DNA of 64,000 bases, from positions 1 to 64,000 of the forward strand of contig CALADI010000024.1 of the NCBI GenBank assembly GCA_937890525.1, in the 5' to 3' direction. Numbering within the stretch: position 1 is the stretch's first letter; each line of letters begins with the position of its first letter. The notes under the pieces were generated by a model that was not told the DNA's origin, made no database searches, and worked only from the letters and a program-made list of their open reading frames with translations. Positions 1 through 8,519 of this stretch are shown piece by piece. Both the position numbers and the translations under genes were made by a program. The stretch comes from an uncultured Clostridia bacterium. Its GTDB lineage: Bacteria; Bacillota; Clostridia; Oscillospirales; Oscillospiraceae.

Positions 1-234
1 ACCAAGCCCGAGGAGACCAAGCCCGAGGAGACCAAGCCCGAGGAGACCAAGCCCGTCGAGACCAAGCCTGAGGAGTCCAAGCCTGTTGAGACCAAGCCCG
101 CCGCAACTGAGGGCAAGACCCCCAATACCGGCGACGCTTCCCACGCTATGACTTGGGTGCTGCTGCTGACTGTCTCTGCGGTCTGCGCTGTCTGCGCTTT
201 CTTCTTCCTGAAGAAGGGCAACGCCAACCGGTAA
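1..234 (+). CDS. C-terminus of a sortase-anchored cell-wall surface protein (5' end outside window)
   Basis: The frame is open from base 1 and stops at TAA 232-234. It starts in five-residue Pro/Lys/Glu repeats (TKPEE, TKPVE, SKPVE), a typical extended cell-wall-spanning stalk. It then has an LPXTG-like sorting signal (TPNTGD), a hydrophobic segment of about 22 residues and a short basic tail (KKGNANR). This is the standard order for sortase substrates: the protein would be cleaved between T and G and linked to peptidoglycan. The motif begins with T rather than L, so a variant sortase may be used. The functional N-terminal part is not visible, so ligand or role cannot be stated. A strong terminator follows 48 bases after the stop. 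Confidence 0.85.
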   Translation, partial: TKPEETKPEETKPEETKPVETKPEESKPVETKPAATEGKTPNTGDASHAMTWVLLLTVSAVCAVCAFFFLKKGNANR

Positions 235-281
235 TCTGAGATTCCCCCCGGATCCCAATTATCATAAGGCATAATCAACGG

Positions 282-318
282 AACACCCCGAAGGAAAATC
301 ATCCTTCGGGGTGTTTTG
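282..318 (+). terminator. Rho-independent terminator of the surface-protein gene
   Basis: A perfect 14-bp stem (282-295 with 302-315) closes a 6-base loop and runs into a T-rich stretch. Confidence 0.9.
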
Positions 319-378
319 ATGCCCAAACTGCTGAAAAGATCCTGCGGAAGAAGGATCAGTATCGCAATCTATGACGAA

Positions 379-421
379 CCCCCGAAGGACGTCCGATACG
401 GATGCACCCTTCGGGGGCTTT
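379..421 (+). terminator. Second terminator-like hairpin, + strand
   Basis: CCCCCGAAGG (379-388) pairs with CCTTCGGGGG (408-417) around a 19-base loop, followed by CTTTTG. Its stem resembles that of the terminator at 282-318. It may be a back-up terminator; no gene is visible between the two. Confidence 0.6.
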
Positions 422-440
422 TGTCGTATGAGGTGTGCGG

Positions 441-974
441 TTATGGTTGGATCAAAAGAAATGCCACGATCCCAAGTCCGATGGCAACAAAGCCCATGAC
501 CCGCAGCATCAGGCTTGCCACCGTGTGAATGTGGGAAACGGGTCTGTCCACATAGGCTCTGCCCGGCTCGTGGGGGTCGTAAAACACGGTCATGGTGCTG
601 CCCATGGGCCAAAGCTGCTGTGCAAGGGCGCGGAGGTCTGCTGCGGGGCCTAGCTTGATGTGCAGCCGTCCTTTTTTATCCTCATAGGCGCTGGACTGCA
701 CCGGCATGAGCATCCCGGAAATCATGGTGGATATGGTGCCGCTGAATTCCTTTTTTGTCTGATACACCTGTCCGGCGGCGGAATATTCCACCACCGGCTG
801 CATCCGTTCCCCGCCGGGGAAATGGTAGCCCACCACAGCGCCCGTTGTGCTGCGGGTGCAGGCGGCGAAGCGTTTTTTGGCGAGGGATTTGATCAGGAAC
901 GATCCTGCGATCAGGCACACACCCACCCCGCCAACGGTGAACAGCGCCAGCCAAGCAATTTGCAGTTGTGTCAT
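441..974 (-). CDS. DUF3592-type membrane protein
   Basis: A 177-residue protein with one N-terminal membrane helix (about residues 5-27), a soluble beta-rich middle and a C-terminal helix ending in LLIQP. The central region with VVEYSAAG and a late YDPHEPGRAYVD motif is characteristic of DUF3592 proteins, which carry this conserved Tyr/Asp-Pro element before the last helix. Function of the family is unknown. The ATG at 974 is chosen because AAGGAG lies six bases upstream; a longer open frame reaches 1064 but has no ribosome site. It is convergent with the surface-protein gene and lies downstream of ppdK, separated from it by a terminator. Confidence 0.75.
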   Translation of the reverse strand: MTQLQIAWLALFTVGGVGVCLIAGSFLIKSLAKKRFAACTRSTTGAVVGYHFPGGERMQPVVEYSAAGQVYQTKKEFSGTISTMISGMLMPVQSSAYEDKKGRLHIKLGPAADLRALAQQLWPMGSTMTVFYDPHEPGRAYVDRPVSHIHTVASLMLRVMGFVAIGLGIVAFLLIQP

Positions 975-1100
975 AGCGTTCTCCTTTTTAGAAAATACCG
1001 GGCAGACCGGCGAAAAGTGCGGATCTGTCATATCCATCATACAGGATTCGTGCTTCGTTTGCAACTGCCGGAACTGCCGGTTGACGGGAATGCCGCTTTA

Positions 1101-1139
1101 TAAAAATGGTCACATCATTCCGAGGAACGATGTGACCAT
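1101..1139 (-). terminator. Terminator of ppdK
   Basis: An 11-bp perfect stem (1106-1116 with 1129-1139) extended by four more pairs around one mismatch; on the minus strand it is followed by TTTTTATAAAG. Confidence 0.9.
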
Positions 1140-1162
1140 GGAGATATGCGCAAATATCTGAG

Positions 1163-3793
1163 TTAGCGGTGATCCTGGATCTCAGCCTGAGCAGCGGCAA
1201 GGCGGGCAATGGGTACACGGAAGGGGGAACAGGAGACATAGTCCAGCCCGATGCGGTTGCAGAACTCCACGGAGGAGGGGTCGCCGCCGTGCTCACCGCA
1301 GATGCCCACATGCATCTCGGGACGGACGGATCTGCCCAGTTTCACCGCCATGTCCATCAGCTTGCCTACACCTACCTGATCCAGCTTGATGAAGGGGTCA
1401 TTCTCGTAGATCTTGGTGTCGTAGTAAGCGTTCAGGAACTTAGCGGCATCGTCACGGCTGAAGCCAAAGGTCATCTGAGTCAAGTCGTTGGTGCCGAAGC
1501 AGAAGAAAGCAGCTTCCTTGGCAATGTCGTCGGCGGTCAAGCATGCTCGGGGGATCTCGATCATGGTGCCCACTTCGTAGGTCATGCTCAGATCAGAAGC
1601 GGCGATCTCGGCATCGGCGGTGGAGGTGACCACGCTCTTGACATAGGCCAGCTCCTTCACATCGCCCACCAGCGGGATCATGATCTCGGGAACCAGAGTC
1701 CAGTCGGGATGACGCCGCTTCACCGTCAGCGCTGCCCGGATCACAGCCTTGGTCTGCATGGCGGCGATCTCCGGATAGGTGACGCTGAGACGGCAGCCCC
1801 GGTGACCCATCATGGGGTTGGACTCATGCAGGGAGGCGATGACATCCTTGATGGCCTGCACATTCTTACTCTGTGCGGCGGCAAGGGCCTCGATCTCCGG
1901 CTCGGTGGTGGGGACGAACTCGTGCAGAGGGGGATCCAGGAAGCGGATGGTCACGGGGTAGCCCTCCATGGCTTCGTAGATCTCTTCAAAATCGCCCTGC
2001 TGCAAGGGCAGCAGCTTGTCCAGCGCAGCCTTGCGCTCCTCGGCGGTATCGGAGCAGATCATCTCCCGGAACAGGAAGATCCGATCCTCTCCGAAGAACA
2101 TATGCTCGGTACGGCACAGACCGATGCCCTCGGCCCCCAGCTCACGAGCCTTGCGGGCATCCTTGGGGGTGTCGGCGTTGGTGCGCACGCCCAGACGGCG
2201 GTACTTGTCCGCCCAAGCCATGATCCGTCCGAACTCGCCGGAGATCTGAGCATCCTTGGTGGGCAGCTGGCCGTCATACACACAGCCGGTGGAACCGTCC
2301 AGAGAGAGGTAATCGCCCTCGTGGTAGGTCTTTCCGTTCAGCGTGAAGCGCTTGTTTTCTTCGTCCATGGTGATGGCAGAGCAGCCGCAGATGCAGCACT
2401 CGCCCATGCCGCGGGCCACCACAGCTGCGTGGGAGGTCATGCCGCCGCGGACGGTGAGGATGCCCTGTGCAGCCTTCATGCCCTCGATATCCTCGGGGCT
2501 GGTCTCCAGACGAACCAGAATGACCTTCTCACCCCGGTCAGCCCATTCCTTAGCGTCCTCGGCGGTGAACACGATCTTGCCGCAGGCGGCTCCGGGAGAG
2601 GCGGCCAGCGCCTTTGCCACGGGGGTGGTCTTTTTCAGCACTTCGGGATCAAACTGGGGGTGCAGCAGGGTATCCAGAGTTCTGGGGTCGATCATGGCCA
2701 CGGCCTTCTTCTCGTCGATCATGCCCTCGTCCACCAGATCGCAGGCGATCTTCAATGCGGCTGCGGCGGTGCGCTTGCCGTTGCGGGTCTGGAGCATATA
2801 CAGGTTGCCGTTTTCCACGGTGAACTCCATGTCCTGCATATCCCGGTAGTGATCTTCCAGAATGGAGCAGACATTCTCAAACTGGGCATAGGCATGGGGG
2901 AATTTCTCAGCCATCTGGGTGATGGGCATGGGGGTACGCACGCCGGCTACCACATCTTCGCCCTGCGCGTTGGTCAGGAACTCACCGAAGAGCTTCTTCT
3001 CGCCGGTGGCAGGATTCCGGGTGAATGCAACGCCGGTGCCGCAGTCGTCGCCCATGTTGCCGAAGGCCATGGACTGCACATTGACGGCGGTGCCCCAAGA
3101 ATAGGGGATGTCATTGTCCCGGCGGTAGACATTGGCTCTGGGGTTGTCCCAAGAGCGGAACACCGCCTGAATGGCGCCCATGAGCTGCTCCTTGGGGTCG
3201 GTGGGGAAGTCCACGCCCAGCTTGGAGCGGTACTCGGCCTTGAACTGCTCGGCCAGTTCTTTGAGATCCTCGGCGGTGAGCTCCACATCCTGAGTCACGC
3301 CATTGCGCTCTTTCATCTGGTCGATCAGCTGCTCAAAGTATTTCTTGCCCACACCCATGACCACATCGGAGTACATCTGGATGAACCGGCGGTAGCAGTC
3401 GTATGCCCAGCGGGGGTTGCCGGACTTGGCGGCAAGCACCTGCACCACATCCTCGTTCAGACCCAGATTCAGGATGGTGTCCATCATGCCGGGCATGGAT
3501 GCGCGGGCGCCGGAACGCACAGATACCAGCAGGGGATTGCTGGTATCGCCGAAGCGCTTGCCGGTGATATCTTCCAGTTCTTTGACATAGGCCATGATCT
3601 GAGTCTGGATATCCGGCGCAATGGTTTGACCGTCTTCATAATATCTGGTGCAGGCTTCGGTGGAAATAGTAAACCCCTGGGGGACAGGAAGCCCGATTCT
3701 GGTCATTTCAGCCAGATTCGCCCCTTTGCCGCCCAGGAGTTCTCTCATGGTGCCGTCACCCTCGGTGAATAGGTAAACATACTTGTGAGCCAT
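1163..3793 (-). CDS. ppdK: Pyruvate, phosphate dikinase
   Basis: An 876-residue protein of full family length (874-880). It reversibly converts pyruvate, ATP and phosphate to PEP, AMP and PPi in the cytoplasm, and in clostridia usually works in the glycolytic direction. Visible landmarks: N-terminal ATP-grasp part with GGKGANLAEM near residue 21, the phosphohistidine loop GGMTSHAAVVARGMG near 455, and the C-terminal PEP-binding barrel with EVGTMIEIPRACL, FGTNDLTQMTFGFSRDD and the catalytic Cys motif CGEHGGDP. The ATG at 3793 (MAHKYVYLF) has AAAGGGG upstream; ten more codons are open before it but lack such a site. Transcribed alone from a clear promoter and ended by a strong terminator. Confidence 0.97.
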   Translation of the reverse strand: MAHKYVYLFTEGDGTMRELLGGKGANLAEMTRIGLPVPQGFTISTEACTRYYEDGQTIAPDIQTQIMAYVKELEDITGKRFGDTSNPLLVSVRSGARASMPGMMDTILNLGLNEDVVQVLAAKSGNPRWAYDCYRRFIQMYSDVVMGVGKKYFEQLIDQMKERNGVTQDVELTAEDLKELAEQFKAEYRSKLGVDFPTDPKEQLMGAIQAVFRSWDNPRANVYRRDNDIPYSWGTAVNVQSMAFGNMGDDCGTGVAFTRNPATGEKKLFGEFLTNAQGEDVVAGVRTPMPITQMAEKFPHAYAQFENVCSILEDHYRDMQDMEFTVENGNLYMLQTRNGKRTAAAALKIACDLVDEGMIDEKKAVAMIDPRTLDTLLHPQFDPEVLKKTTPVAKALAASPGAACGKIVFTAEDAKEWADRGEKVILVRLETSPEDIEGMKAAQGILTVRGGMTSHAAVVARGMGECCICGCSAITMDEENKRFTLNGKTYHEGDYLSLDGSTGCVYDGQLPTKDAQISGEFGRIMAWADKYRRLGVRTNADTPKDARKARELGAEGIGLCRTEHMFFGEDRIFLFREMICSDTAEERKAALDKLLPLQQGDFEEIYEAMEGYPVTIRFLDPPLHEFVPTTEPEIEALAAAQSKNVQAIKDVIASLHESNPMMGHRGCRLSVTYPEIAAMQTKAVIRAALTVKRRHPDWTLVPEIMIPLVGDVKELAYVKSVVTSTADAEIAASDLSMTYEVGTMIEIPRACLTADDIAKEAAFFCFGTNDLTQMTFGFSRDDAAKFLNAYYDTKIYENDPFIKLDQVGVGKLMDMAVKLGRSVRPEMHVGICGEHGGDPSSVEFCNRIGLDYVSCSPFRVPIARLAAAQAEIQDHR

Positions 3794-3863
3794 ATGATAA
3801 AATACCCCTTTCCAGATTACCATGTGTCGTAATCGATATTATTTGTGCATTTTTGACTTGGAC

Positions 3864-3892
3864 AGTATATCACACTATGGACAAAAAAGCAA
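3864..3892 (-). promoter_or_regulatory. Sigma-A promoter of ppdK
   Basis: Minus-strand TTGCTT (3887-3892), 17-bp spacer, TATACT (3864-3869), about 70 bases upstream of the ppdK start. Confidence 0.75.
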
Positions 3893-3973
3893 ATACTTTC
3901 CAATATGCGGCAATAGAATTGTTGAAGATGCATAAAAATGGGGTTTGAAATTGTGAGATAAGCCCAGAGGGAA

Positions 3974-4000
3974 AAAGAAAAGACCGCCCGAAGGCGGTCT
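3974..4000 (-). terminator. Terminator after tatD
   Basis: 8-bp stem AGACCGCC/GGCGGTCT (3981-3988 with 3993-4000), CGAA loop, then TTTTCTTTTTC on the minus strand. It starts four bases after the tatD stop. Confidence 0.9.
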
Positions 4001-4003
4001 GGG

Positions 4004-4765
4004 TCAGATGCGGTAAAGGCGTTTGCCGTTTTCTGTGGTGATGCGCCGGATCTCCTCCGGATCCATCTGGCGGATCTGCGCCAGCCGGTCAGCCATGTAG
4101 ATCAGCCGGGACGGATCGTTCCGCTTGCCCCGGAAAGGCTCCGGGGACATATAGGGGCAGTCGGTTTCCAGCACGATCCGCTCAATGGGCACACAGGCGG
4201 CAGTCTCCACCGCCTTGCGGGCGTTTTTGAAGGTCAGCACACCGGTGAATCCGATGTAGTAGCCCAGATCCACAAGGATCTTTGCCAGCTCAGCCGAACC
4301 GGAGTAGCAATGGAACACCCCGGTGACCTCCGGGAACTGGCGGATGATGGCAAGACCATCCTCGTGGGCTTCCCGTTCGTGGATGATGACCGGCAGGTCG
4401 AGCTCCCGCGCCAGCTCCATCTGCATCCTGAATGCCTGCTGCTGGATCTGGCGGGGCACATCTTCGTAGTGGTAATCCAGACCGATCTCCCCGATGGCTT
4501 TGACCTTGGGGCAGGCTTTGCACAGACTGTGGTAGTACCGGATCAGATCCTCATCCACCCGGTCGGCAGCGTCCGGGTGGGAGCCAACGGCAGCGTACAC
4601 ATGATCCCAGCGGTTGGCAAGCGCCACGGCTTCCTGGGAAGAGGGCTGGTCACAGCCGGGATTCATCACCAGACCGATGCCGGCTTGGGGCAGACCGGCG
4701 ATGAGGGTATCCCGATCCGCATGGAAGGCTTCGTCGTTGAGATGGGCGTGGGTATCAAAAAGCAT
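4004..4765 (-). CDS. tatD: TatD-family metal-dependent hydrolase/DNase
   Basis: 253 residues, a normal length for TatD. The N-terminal metal motif THAHLND, then GEIGLDYHY (metal-binding Glu), the central PVIIHEREA and FHCYSGS histidine motifs and the late LETDCPYMSP aspartate motif all appear in the order of the amidohydrolase TIM barrel. Family members act as 3'-5' exonucleases or D-aminoacyl-tRNA/peptide hydrolases in the cytoplasm; the exact substrate cannot be read from sequence. AGGAGG lies six bases before ATG 4765. The upstream gene overlaps it by 11 bases, so both are translated from one message. Confidence 0.93.
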   Translation of the reverse strand: MLFDTHAHLNDEAFHADRDTLIAGLPQAGIGLVMNPGCDQPSSQEAVALANRWDHVYAAVGSHPDAADRVDEDLIRYYHSLCKACPKVKAIGEIGLDYHYEDVPRQIQQQAFRMQMELARELDLPVIIHEREAHEDGLAIIRQFPEVTGVFHCYSGSAELAKILVDLGYYIGFTGVLTFKNARKAVETAACVPIERIVLETDCPYMSPEPFRGKRNDPSRLIYMADRLAQIRQMDPEEIRRITTENGKRLYRI

Positions 4766-5246
4766 GGGGTTCCTCCTGTTGAATCACGGCGACCAGACAG
4801 CCGTCTCGGATCTGGATCCTTGGGTCATCCGGATGAAAATCGGTATGGTTGGGGTAGCCCCGCAGCCCCTGGCCGCCGCACTTGACCAACGCTTCCTTCA
4901 GCACCCAGAAGCGCAGCAATGCCAGACGGCGATCACTGCACAGGCAGAAGCGGCGGTATTCCGCCGGGGAGAGGATCTTCTCAGCAAGGGCGGCTTTTAT
5001 GGGGCGATCCAGCTCCTCTGCATCGATCCCTACGGGGCGGTCAGACAGGGCGCAGAACACATGGCGGGGGGTGTGGGAGATGGAAAAATACAGGGGATCC
5101 CCCACGAAGTGGGGTTTGCCCCGGGGGAGCAGCACGATGTCCGGGGGAGCGTGCCCCGTCTCTTGCCGGTACATCTGAACCAACAGCCTGCGTCCGGCTT
5201 CGTGACCGGAAATGCCATCCACGGCAGTGTGACCGATCTTCAGCAT
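4755..5246 (-). CDS. 4'-phosphopantetheinyl transferase (Sfp/AcpT type)
   Basis: 163 residues, shorter than Sfp (about 220). The signature residues of the superfamily are present: VGIDAEELDRP (metal-binding Asp/Glu) in the middle and FWVLKEALVK (the WxxKEA motif) about 40 residues later, with FSISHT (substrate His) before them. These enzymes move phosphopantetheine from CoA to a serine of a carrier protein. There is no polyketide or peptide synthetase in the window, so whether the partner is the fatty-acid ACP or another carrier protein is open. ATG 5246 has AAAGGGGGG six bases upstream. Its stop overlaps tatD by 11 bases. Confidence 0.88.
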   Translation of the reverse strand: MLKIGHTAVDGISGHEAGRRLLVQMYRQETGHAPPDIVLLPRGKPHFVGDPLYFSISHTPRHVFCALSDRPVGIDAEELDRPIKAALAEKILSPAEYRRFCLCSDRRLALLRFWVLKEALVKCGGQGLRGYPNHTDFHPDDPRIQIRDGCLVAVIQQEEPHAF

Positions 5247-5267
5247 GGCGCACCCCCCTTTGTCGGA

Positions 5268-5299
5268 ATAAAAAAGAGCCGGTCAGCAGACCGGCTCTT
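5268..5299 (-). terminator. Terminator of the zinc-ribbon gene
   Basis: 11-bp perfect stem (5274-5284 with 5289-5299), AGCA loop, followed on the minus strand by TTTTTTATT. Confidence 0.92.
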
Positions 5300-5313
5300 G
5301 CGTTGCGATGGAA

Positions 5314-5592
5314 TTAGCCGTTGGCACGCATCTGAGCGAAGCACTCGCTGCAGTACACGGGACGGTCGGACTTGGGCTCGAAGGGAACCTTTGCCTCGCA
5401 GCCGCAGCGTGCGCAGGTAGCGGTGAAGTACTCACGGGGGCCACGAGCGTTGTTCTTGCGAGCGTCACGGCAGACCTTGCAGCGCTGGGGCTCGTTCTGG
5501 AAGCCGCGCTCTGCGTAGAACTCCTGCTCACCGGCGGTGAAAACGAATTCGCTGCCGCACTCTTTGCAAACTAAAGTCTTGTCTTCGTACAT
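5314..5592 (-). CDS. Small zinc-ribbon protein with paired CxxC motifs
   Basis: 92 residues with two zinc ribbons: CKECGSEF...CKVCRDAR in the first half and CARCGCEA...CSECF near the end. This matches the small zinc-ribbon proteins (PF13451-like) common in Clostridia; their function is unknown, though binding to nucleic acid or protein is plausible. ATG 5592 has AGAGGT seven bases upstream; the frame stays open 67 codons further but that part has no start signal and lies in the 5' leader. It has its own consensus promoter and terminator, so it is a single-gene transcript probably made at high level. Confidence 0.8.
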   Translation of the reverse strand: MYEDKTLVCKECGSEFVFTAGEQEFYAERGFQNEPQRCKVCRDARKNNARGPREYFTATCARCGCEAKVPFEPKSDRPVYCSECFAQMRANG

Positions 5593-5784
5593 TGAATTTA
5601 CCTCTCTTCGGTTGAATGTTTGCCCCGTGAAAGCACCATTGGATACTGGTATATAACGCGGAGTGTGATATTTGCGAACGGATGACGACCGTTTACGCTG
5701 AAAGAAATCTTGTGCGACGGGACAACTGAAGAAAGGAGTACCGTATCGGCAAACAAGAGACGGCGGCTCAAGGCCACTAGAGCG

Positions 5785-5813
5785 ATTATACACGCCCGAT
5801 GGGGGTTTGTCAA
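5785..5813 (-). promoter_or_regulatory. Consensus promoter of the zinc-ribbon gene
   Basis: Minus-strand TTGACA (5808-5813), 17-bp spacer, TATAAT (5785-5790): an exact sigma-A consensus. The predicted leader to the ATG at 5592 is about 185 nt, unusually long for a 92-residue protein. Confidence 0.9.
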
Positions 5814-5870
5814 TCCTTTATTCACAATTTCATGTGACAATGCACAATAATTCCAAAGGAAATCCCCCGG

Positions 5871-6908
5871 TTACAGGGGAATTTGCATTTGACCGGGACA
5901 GGCAATGTGCAGATGCTCATAGGCAAGGGGCGTGACGCACCGCCCACGGGGGGTGCGGGTCAGAAAGCCCAGCTGCATCAGATAAGGCTCGTACACATCT
6001 TCCAATGTGACGGATTCTTCCCCGATGGTGGCGGCGAGGGTATCCAAGCCCACAGGACCGCCGCCGTAGTTCTGGATGATGGCGGTGAGCATCCGCCGGT
6101 CGATGGCATCCAGTCCCAGATGATCCACATCCAGCTGCTCCAGGGCAAGATCTGCGGCGGCCTTGGTGATGACGCCGTCGGCGCAGACCTGAGCGAAATC
6201 CCGCACCCGGCGCAGGAACCGGTTGGCGATCCGGGGGGTGCCCCGGCTCCGGGAGGCGATCTCGTAGGCGCCCTCCGGCTGGATCTCCATGCCCAGAATG
6301 GTGGCGCTGCGGGTGACGATCTTGGCAAGTTCCTCGGCGGAGTACAGCTCCAGCCGCAGGCTGACGCCGAACCGATCCCGAAGGGGAGCGGAGAGCTGAC
6401 CGGCTCTGGTGGTGGCGCCCACCAGCGTGAACCGGGGCAGATCCAGACGGATGGAGTTGGCGCTGGGGCCTTTGCCTACAATAATATCGATGGCGAAATC
6501 CTCCATGGCGGGGTAGAGGATCTCCTCCACCACCCGGTTGAGCCGGTGGATCTCGTCGATGAACAGCACATCCCCCGGGTTCAGATTGGTCAGCAGGGCT
6601 GCCAGATCCCCGGGTTTTTCGATGGCGGGGCCGGAAGTGACCCGGATCCCGGCGCCCATCTCGCAGGCGATGATGTTGGCAAGGGTGGTCTTGCCCAGAC
6701 CGGGAGGGCCGTACAGCAGGGTGTGATCCAGAGGTTCCCCTCTGCGGCGGGCGGCCTCCAGATAGACCGATAGGTTGGCCTTAGCCTTCTCCTGCCCCGT
6801 ATAGTCGGACAGAAATTTGGGACGCAGCCCCACCTCGGCGGTGTCGGTGGAAAGCTGGGTCGGGGTGATGATGGGAGCCTCCAGCTCCTGCGAAAACTCT
6901 AAACTCAT
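5871..6908 (-). CDS. ruvB: Holliday junction branch-migration ATPase RuvB
   Basis: 345 residues, the usual RuvB length. N-terminal AAA+ domain with Walker [10 protein letters not shown] near residue 67, Walker B FIDEIHRL, sensor GATTRAG and the arginine finger region, then the winged-helix C-terminus ([16 protein letters not shown]). Two hexameric RuvB rings drive branch migration on a RuvA-bound junction during recombination repair. GGGAGG lies five bases before ATG 6908. It is the last gene of ruvC-ruvA-ruvB. Confidence 0.98.
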   Translation of the reverse strand: MSLEFSQELEAPIITPTQLSTDTAEVGLRPKFLSDYTGQEKAKANLSVYLEAARRRGEPLDHTLLYGPPGLGKTTLANIIACEMGAGIRVTSGPAIEKPGDLAALLTNLNPGDVLFIDEIHRLNRVVEEILYPAMEDFAIDIIVGKGPSANSIRLDLPRFTLVGATTRAGQLSAPLRDRFGVSLRLELYSAEELAKIVTRSATILGMEIQPEGAYEIASRSRGTPRIANRFLRRVRDFAQVCADGVITKAAADLALEQLDVDHLGLDAIDRRMLTAIIQNYGGGPVGLDTLAATIGEESVTLEDVYEPYLMQLGFLTRTPRGRCVTPLAYEHLHIACPGQMQIPL

Positions 6909-6953
6909 GCAAACCTCCCAATTTGAGGAAAATAGTCGAATCGTACCGGGGGA

Positions 6954-7556
6954 TCATCCCTTCATGACCATGGCACGCAGGGCATAGCGCACCATCTCCT
7001 CGGTGGTGGCCTTGGGGTCGCAGCCCTTCAGGGCGGCGGAGATCTCTGCGGTGGAATACCCCAGCTCCTGCAATGCGGCGCAGGCAAGGGCGGCGCTGTT
7101 GTCGGGGACGGGGGCGGCAGAGGGGATCCCGGCGCCCAGATCCAAGGATGCGTCGGGACTGCCCACCTTGTCCTTCAATTCCAGAATGATCCGCTGGGCG
7201 ATCTTCTTGCCCACGCCTTGGGCGGCGGTGAGCAGCTTCTCGTCCCCGGTCATCACCGCCAAGGTGAAGTTTTGAGGACCACCGGCGGAGAGGATGGACA
7301 GCGCCGCCTTGGGGCCAACCCCGGTGACGGAGGTCAGCAGTTCGTAGCAATGCTGCTCCTCCCGGGAGGAAAAACCGTACAGGTCGTGAGCGTCCTCCCG
7401 GATGGATTCGCACACATACAGCCGGGCGGGATGGTTCAGCTTCAGCTGGGCAGCGGTATAAGCGGTGACGCGGCAGCCGTAGCCCACGCCGCCGCATTCC
7501 ACAACGGCAAGACCCGGCTCCAAAATGGTAACGGGTCCGGAAAGATAATAGATCAT
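6954..7556 (-). CDS. ruvA: Holliday junction DNA-binding protein RuvA
   Basis: 200 residues, family length. Begins MIYYLSGPV, the conserved OB-fold start of RuvA; the tandem helix-hairpin-helix region is seen as TSVTGVGPKAAL and AAQGVGKKIAQRI; a flexible linker (about 135-155) leads to the C-terminal RuvB-contacting domain. RuvA tetramers clamp the four-way junction and load RuvB. GGGAGG precedes ATG 7556. It lies 45 bases upstream of ruvB and 21 bases downstream of ruvC. Confidence 0.97.
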   Translation of the reverse strand: MIYYLSGPVTILEPGLAVVECGGVGYGCRVTAYTAAQLKLNHPARLYVCESIREDAHDLYGFSSREEQHCYELLTSVTGVGPKAALSILSAGGPQNFTLAVMTGDEKLLTAAQGVGKKIAQRIILELKDKVGSPDASLDLGAGIPSAAPVPDNSAALACAALQELGYSTAEISAALKGCDPKATTEEMVRYALRAMVMKG

Positions 7557-7577
7557 GGAAAAACCTCCCTAGGGGGA

Positions 7578-8072
7578 TCAGGATCGGATCCGGGACAGCA
7601 GCGAGGTGCTGGAACGGGCGTGGCACAGGGCAATGGCGATGGCGTCGGCGGCATCGTCGGGTTTGGGCATCTGATTGAGGCGGAGGATCCGCTTGGTCAT
7701 GTCCTGCACCTGATGCTTGGTGGCATTGCCGTAGCCCACCACGGACTGCTTGACCTGCATGGGTTTGTAGGAATAGACGGGCAGCCCCGCCTGCCGGATG
7801 GCCAGCAGGATCACCCCTCGGCTCTGGGCGACGCCGATGCCGGTGGTGACATTCTGACCGAAAAACAGTTCTTCGATGGCCACGGCATCGGGCTTAGATA
7901 GCTCCAGAAGCTGGCGCATATCCTCATAGATCATCTCCAAACGGGCGGAGAAGTCCTCGCCGGGCGGGGTGGTGATGGCGCCGCAGCGCAGAAGGGAAAA
8001 GCTGCCCCTGCCGGCTTCGATCAGTCCGAAGCCCGTGATGCCGTAGCCGGGGTCGATCCCGAGAATTTTCAT
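7578..8072 (-). CDS. ruvC: Crossover junction endodeoxyribonuclease RuvC
   Basis: 164 residues. Opens with MKILGIDPGYGITGFG, the RNase H-fold strand with the first catalytic Asp; further acidic residues appear in AIEELFFGQN and KPDDAADAIAIALCH. It nicks Holliday junctions symmetrically after RuvAB migration. The start at 8072 is preferred over an in-frame ATG at 8096 because GAGGTGA sits eight bases before it and because family members start MKILGIDPG. A possible -10 element (TACAAT, minus strand, 8095-8100) lies just upstream, without a convincing -35. First gene of the ruvCAB operon. Confidence 0.97.
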   Translation of the reverse strand: MKILGIDPGYGITGFGLIEAGRGSFSLLRCGAITTPPGEDFSARLEMIYEDMRQLLELSKPDAVAIEELFFGQNVTTGIGVAQSRGVILLAIRQAGLPVYSYKPMQVKQSVVGYGNATKHQVQDMTKRILRLNQMPKPDDAADAIAIALCHARSSTSLLSRIRS

Positions 8073-8174
8073 AAATGGGTTCACCTCACGGGTCATTGTA
8101 GCACATTTGTTTTGTATTTCCTAGGGGAGATTTCAAAAAATCAAAAGCGGTATGGAAAAAATCGGAAATAGGGA

Positions 8175-8203
8175 TTTACATTTCCCCACGGATGGTGTAG
8201 AAT
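8175..8203 (+). promoter_or_regulatory. Promoter of the riboswitch-folT transcript
   Basis: TTTACA (8175-8180), 17-bp spacer, TAGAAT (8198-8203). Start of transcription near 8210 puts the riboswitch right at the 5' end. Confidence 0.75.
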
Positions 8204-8206
8204 GTC

Positions 8207-8306
8207 CAGCGAACAGAGTAGGATATTCCGCGTAAAGTGCCGTCAAAATGGGGAGTTGTCTGACGGACGAAGGGCATTGCCCGCGGTGGAGCATCCGCAC
8301 CCGCTG
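8207..8306 (+). promoter_or_regulatory. Tetrahydrofolate (folT-type THF) riboswitch
   Basis: The segment follows the THF aptamer consensus block by block: AGAGTAGGATATTCCGCGT, then AAGTG, a P3 helix CCGTC/GACGG (8240-8244 with 8262-8266) enclosing AATGGGGAGTTGTC, then ACGAAGGG, CCCGCGGTG and GCATCCGC. The outer CAGCG/CGCTG (8207-8211 with 8302-8306) forms P1. A terminator hairpin (8417-8453) separates it from the folate-transporter gene, so transcription attenuation is likely. Recognition is by eye; a covariance-model search would settle it. Confidence 0.88.
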
Positions 8307-8416
8307 TTGCATATTGGTGGAAAACCTCCTGTATGTAGCAACGATACTCGGTTGGGCAAGAGATCCGGGGTGATATCATCCCGTCTACTCCACTGACCGT
8401 TTCTCGGCATTTTTAC

Positions 8417-8453
8417 TCCCCCGGGCAGCTTTGGCTGTTTGGGGATTTTTTAT
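8417..8453 (+). terminator. Regulated terminator between riboswitch and folT
   Basis: CTCCCC (8418-8423) and GGCAGC (8425-8430 region) pair with GCTGTT and GGGGAT, followed by six T residues. It stands 66 bases before the folT start, so it can only serve as an attenuator. Between aptamer and terminator lie two further inverted repeats (GTTGC...GCAAC and GGGGTGATATCATCCC) that could take part in switching. Confidence 0.7.
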
Positions 8454-8519
8454 GCCGCTGGATCAGCAGGATTGGGTGAGGTTCCGGAGAACTGCCTGAA
8501 TTTTTAGGAGGGATTTTCC

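Noticed and set aside
1..105. Tandem DNA repeat as CRISPR-like array at the left edge
   Set aside because: The 15-base repeats are codon repeats of the TKPEE stalk in an open frame, without spacers. No CRISPR array was seen elsewhere.
1169..3772. An 867-codon open frame on the + strand opposite ppdK
   Set aside because: It mirrors the coding strand of ppdK, is His/Gly/Asp-rich like reverse complements of GC-rich genes, and has no ribosome site or homologous motif.
8176..8396. Short open frames over the THF riboswitch
   Set aside because: The RNA consensus and promoter explain the sequence; the frames have no ribosome site and no protein features.
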